Source: Cysteiniphilum marinum (GTDB lineage Bacteria > Pseudomonadota > Gammaproteobacteria > Francisellales > Francisellaceae). From it: DNA of 64,000 nucleotides. Positions 63,897 to 64,000 of this stretch are shown in pieces. The number at the start of each line of letters is the position of its first letter. Within the stretch, counting starts at the first letter, position 1. The position numbers were made by a program, and so were the translations under genes. The stretch is taken from the NCBI RefSeq assembly GCF_014857925.1, contig NZ_JACYVZ010000002.1:186001-250000 (forward strand). Reading direction: 5' to 3'. The notes beneath the pieces were generated by a model. The model saw only the letters and a list, made by a program, of their open reading frames with translations, was not told the DNA's origin and made no database searches.

Positions 63897-64000
63897 ATGC
63901 AGGATACAGCAAAAAATAATATAAACGAATATGGCCCCAAGTCTTTTGTGCATAACGGTAAAAAGTACCGCACTATGGTATCGTTTGAAATAGAAAACAA
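63897..64000 (+). CDS. Unknown phage-region gene, cut by the window end
   Basis: The first 34 residues (MQDTAKNNINEYGPKS then FVHNGKKYRTMVSF) follow a clear GAGG. I do not recognise it. In several prophages com is followed by a DNA-modifying gene, but this start does not look like one. Confidence 0.5.
   Translation, partial: MQDTAKNNINEYGPKSFVHNGKKYRTMVSFEIEN

Overview
The window is an AT-rich, densely coded bacterial chromosome segment. It looks gammaproteobacterial: it has RNase E and RNase G, LapA, YhdP, ProQ, a type IV pilin, ComEC, a gammaproteobacterial elongator tRNA-Met and KdsA (a lipopolysaccharide outer membrane). The low GC, short intergenic regions and gene content suggest a Francisella-like or Thiotrichales-like lineage, but I cannot fix the genus from sequence alone.

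Layout: 1-4.0 kb holds a cut aromatic amino acid permease, a 4HBT thioesterase, tsaD-lapA and a ClC exchanger. 4.0-17.2 kb holds rne with a roughly 610-nt structured leader, a Sel1 protein, ffh, a second permease, rsmE, yhdP and rng. 17.3-28.4 kb holds a methyltransferase, a RelA/SpoT-domain protein, tRNA-Leu, aroK-aroB, a pilin convergent with an O-antigen-ligase-type membrane protein, rubredoxin followed by a PLP deaminase with no canonical start codon, a YihG-like acyltransferase and comEC. 28.5-33.6 kb is a four-gene lysine catabolic operon. 33.7-43.9 kb holds two tRNAs, a TolC lipoprotein, a D,D-carboxypeptidase, tetR-nhaA, a MATE pump, kdsA, plsY-mutM and holA. 44.0-52.6 kb is a complete arginine operon. 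52.7-62.8 kb holds a GDSL lipoprotein with FadL, a BASS transporter, tRNA-Met, proQ, a Bcr-type exporter and a YdiJ-like flavoprotein. After tRNA-Arg(CCG) at 62.9 kb the gene style changes to small phage-type genes: an overlapping spanin-like pair, a Com-like zinc protein and a cut gene.

How the genes work together: The arginine operon is the most striking unit. Its order (GNAT-argG, argC, argD, argF', argB, argE, argH) and protein sequences are of the Bacteroidota type. Its transcarbamylase has the Pro typical of N-succinylornithine enzymes, and its GNAT gene is fused in frame to argG across a Gln/Lys-rich linker that still carries a strong ribosome binding site and ATG for argG. The lysine operon (lysine or saccharopine dehydrogenase, ALDH7, DUF1338/HglS, class III aminotransferase) should take L-lysine to D-2-hydroxyglutarate, and the YdiJ-like enzyme 26 kb away could oxidise that to 2-oxoglutarate. 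The GDSL lipoprotein and FadL share a promoter whose spacer is filled by an inverted repeat, which suggests regulated lipid scavenging.

Three families of dispersed palindromic repeats sit in intergenic gaps: a 113-114-bp element with a compensatory base-pair change between its two copies, a 55-bp element, and a short ctgagcg-type element. One copy of the last has become the last codons of argD.
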